Assembly (NCBI GenBank): GCA_017964325.1
Contig: JAGCSE010000334.1
Location: forward strand, 1 to 6,254
Length of the DNA stretch: 6,254 nt
Direction: 5' to 3'
Source of the DNA: Victivallales bacterium
GTDB lineage: Bacteria > Verrucomicrobiota > Lentisphaeria > Oligosphaerales > Oligosphaeraceae
Below, piece by piece: positions 5,810 to 6,254 of the stretch. The notes under the pieces are model-generated. The model had not been told where the DNA came from. It saw nothing but the letters and a program-made list of their open reading frames with translations, and did not search any database. A program made the position numbers and the translations under genes. Position 1 is the stretch's first letter. Each line of letters begins with the position of its first letter.

Positions 5810-6254
5810 ATGGCAAAAGACAAATTCGAACGCACGAAACCCCATGTTAACATCGGGACCATCGGCCATGTTGACCATGGCAAAACGACGTTGACCGCAG
5901 CCATCACGATGTGCCAGGCCAAGCGCTTTGGCGGCGATGTCAAGCGTTACGATGAAATCGACAATTCTCCGGAAGAAAAGGAACGCGGTATCACCATCAA
6001 CACCTCTCACGTTGAGTACGAAACCGCCGCACGCCACTACGCTCACGTTGACTGCCCCGGACACGCTGACTACATCAAAAACATGATCACTGGCGCAGCT
6101 CAGATGGACGGTGCGATTCTGCTCGTCGCCGCCACCGACGGCCCGATGGCCCAGACACGCGAGCACATCCTGCTCGCCCGTCAGGTCGGCGTCCCCGCAA
6201 TCGTCGTTTTCGTGAACAAGACCGACCAGGTTGACGATCCTGAACTGATCGAAC
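5810..6254 (+). CDS. tuf: elongation factor Tu (5' part, cut by window edge)
   Basis: EF-Tu is the GTPase that carries aminoacyl-tRNA to the ribosomal A site. The first 148 residues are present, about one third of the usual 390-400, covering most of the GTP-binding domain. All nucleotide motifs are intact: GHVDHGKT (19-26), RGITI (59-63, with switch I Thr62), DCPGH (81-85, including catalytic His85) and NKTD (136-139). The insert [21 protein letters not shown] is in the normal switch I region. The start is set by GGAAGG ending 9 bases upstream and by the standard [21 protein letters not shown]-terminus. Ala114 stands where most EF-Tu proteins have Pro in GPMPQT. The frame is open at the window end and nothing suggests a broken gene. 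Confidence 0.98.
   Translation, partial: MAKDKFERTKPHVNIGTIGHVDHGKTTLTAAITMCQAKRFGGDVKRYDEIDNSPEEKERGITINTSHVEYETAARHYAHVDCPGHADYIKNMITGAAQMDGAILLVAATDGPMAQTREHILLARQVGVPAIVVFVNKTDQVDDPELIE

Overview
The window looks like a chromosomal segment of a bacterium from the PVC superphylum, possibly Lentisphaerota or a relative. This is inference from three things: the style of the EF-Tu N-terminus, a membrane pseudokinase with an N-terminal zinc ribbon, and AT-rich intergenic regions between moderately GC-rich genes. No 16S rRNA gene is present to confirm it. Most of the content is core housekeeping: translation and isoprenoid synthesis.

Layout, left to right. Bases 1-116 probably hold the 3' end of an unrecognised plus-strand gene, followed by two compact hairpins (145-182) and a strong terminator hairpin (196-227). 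On the minus strand lie two identical tRNA-Glu(UUC) genes (427-353, then 309-235) that run into the same terminator. A 79-bp divergent region (428-506) separates them from a plus-strand gene (507-2210). That gene encodes a 567-residue protein with a zinc ribbon, a degenerate kinase fold, one membrane helix and a C-terminal region. A 151-bp AT-rich gap leads to ispG (2362-3426), the [4Fe-4S] enzyme of the MEP isoprenoid pathway. A near-consensus promoter (3478-3505) then drives rpsA (3575-5344), which encodes a six-domain ribosomal protein S1 and ends at a textbook terminator (5364-5396). A second promoter region (5533-5560) leads into tRNA-Thr(GGU) (5623-5698) and then tuf (from 5810, cut off by the window edge), an arrangement that resembles thrT-tufB of E. 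coli.

The genes form separate transcription units rather than one pathway. S1 recruits mRNA to the ribosome, EF-Tu delivers aminoacyl-tRNA, and the tRNA-Glu and tRNA-Thr genes supply adaptors. rpsA and tuf show the codon bias of highly expressed genes, whereas the pseudokinase gene does not.

No clear new multi-gene system is visible. The least ordinary items are the zinc-ribbon pseudokinase, which lacks every catalytic residue that can be aligned, and the rpsA leader, which has no Shine-Dalgarno sequence and carries a tandem ATCAACCCA repeat. The double hairpin downstream of the first gene is also unusual.
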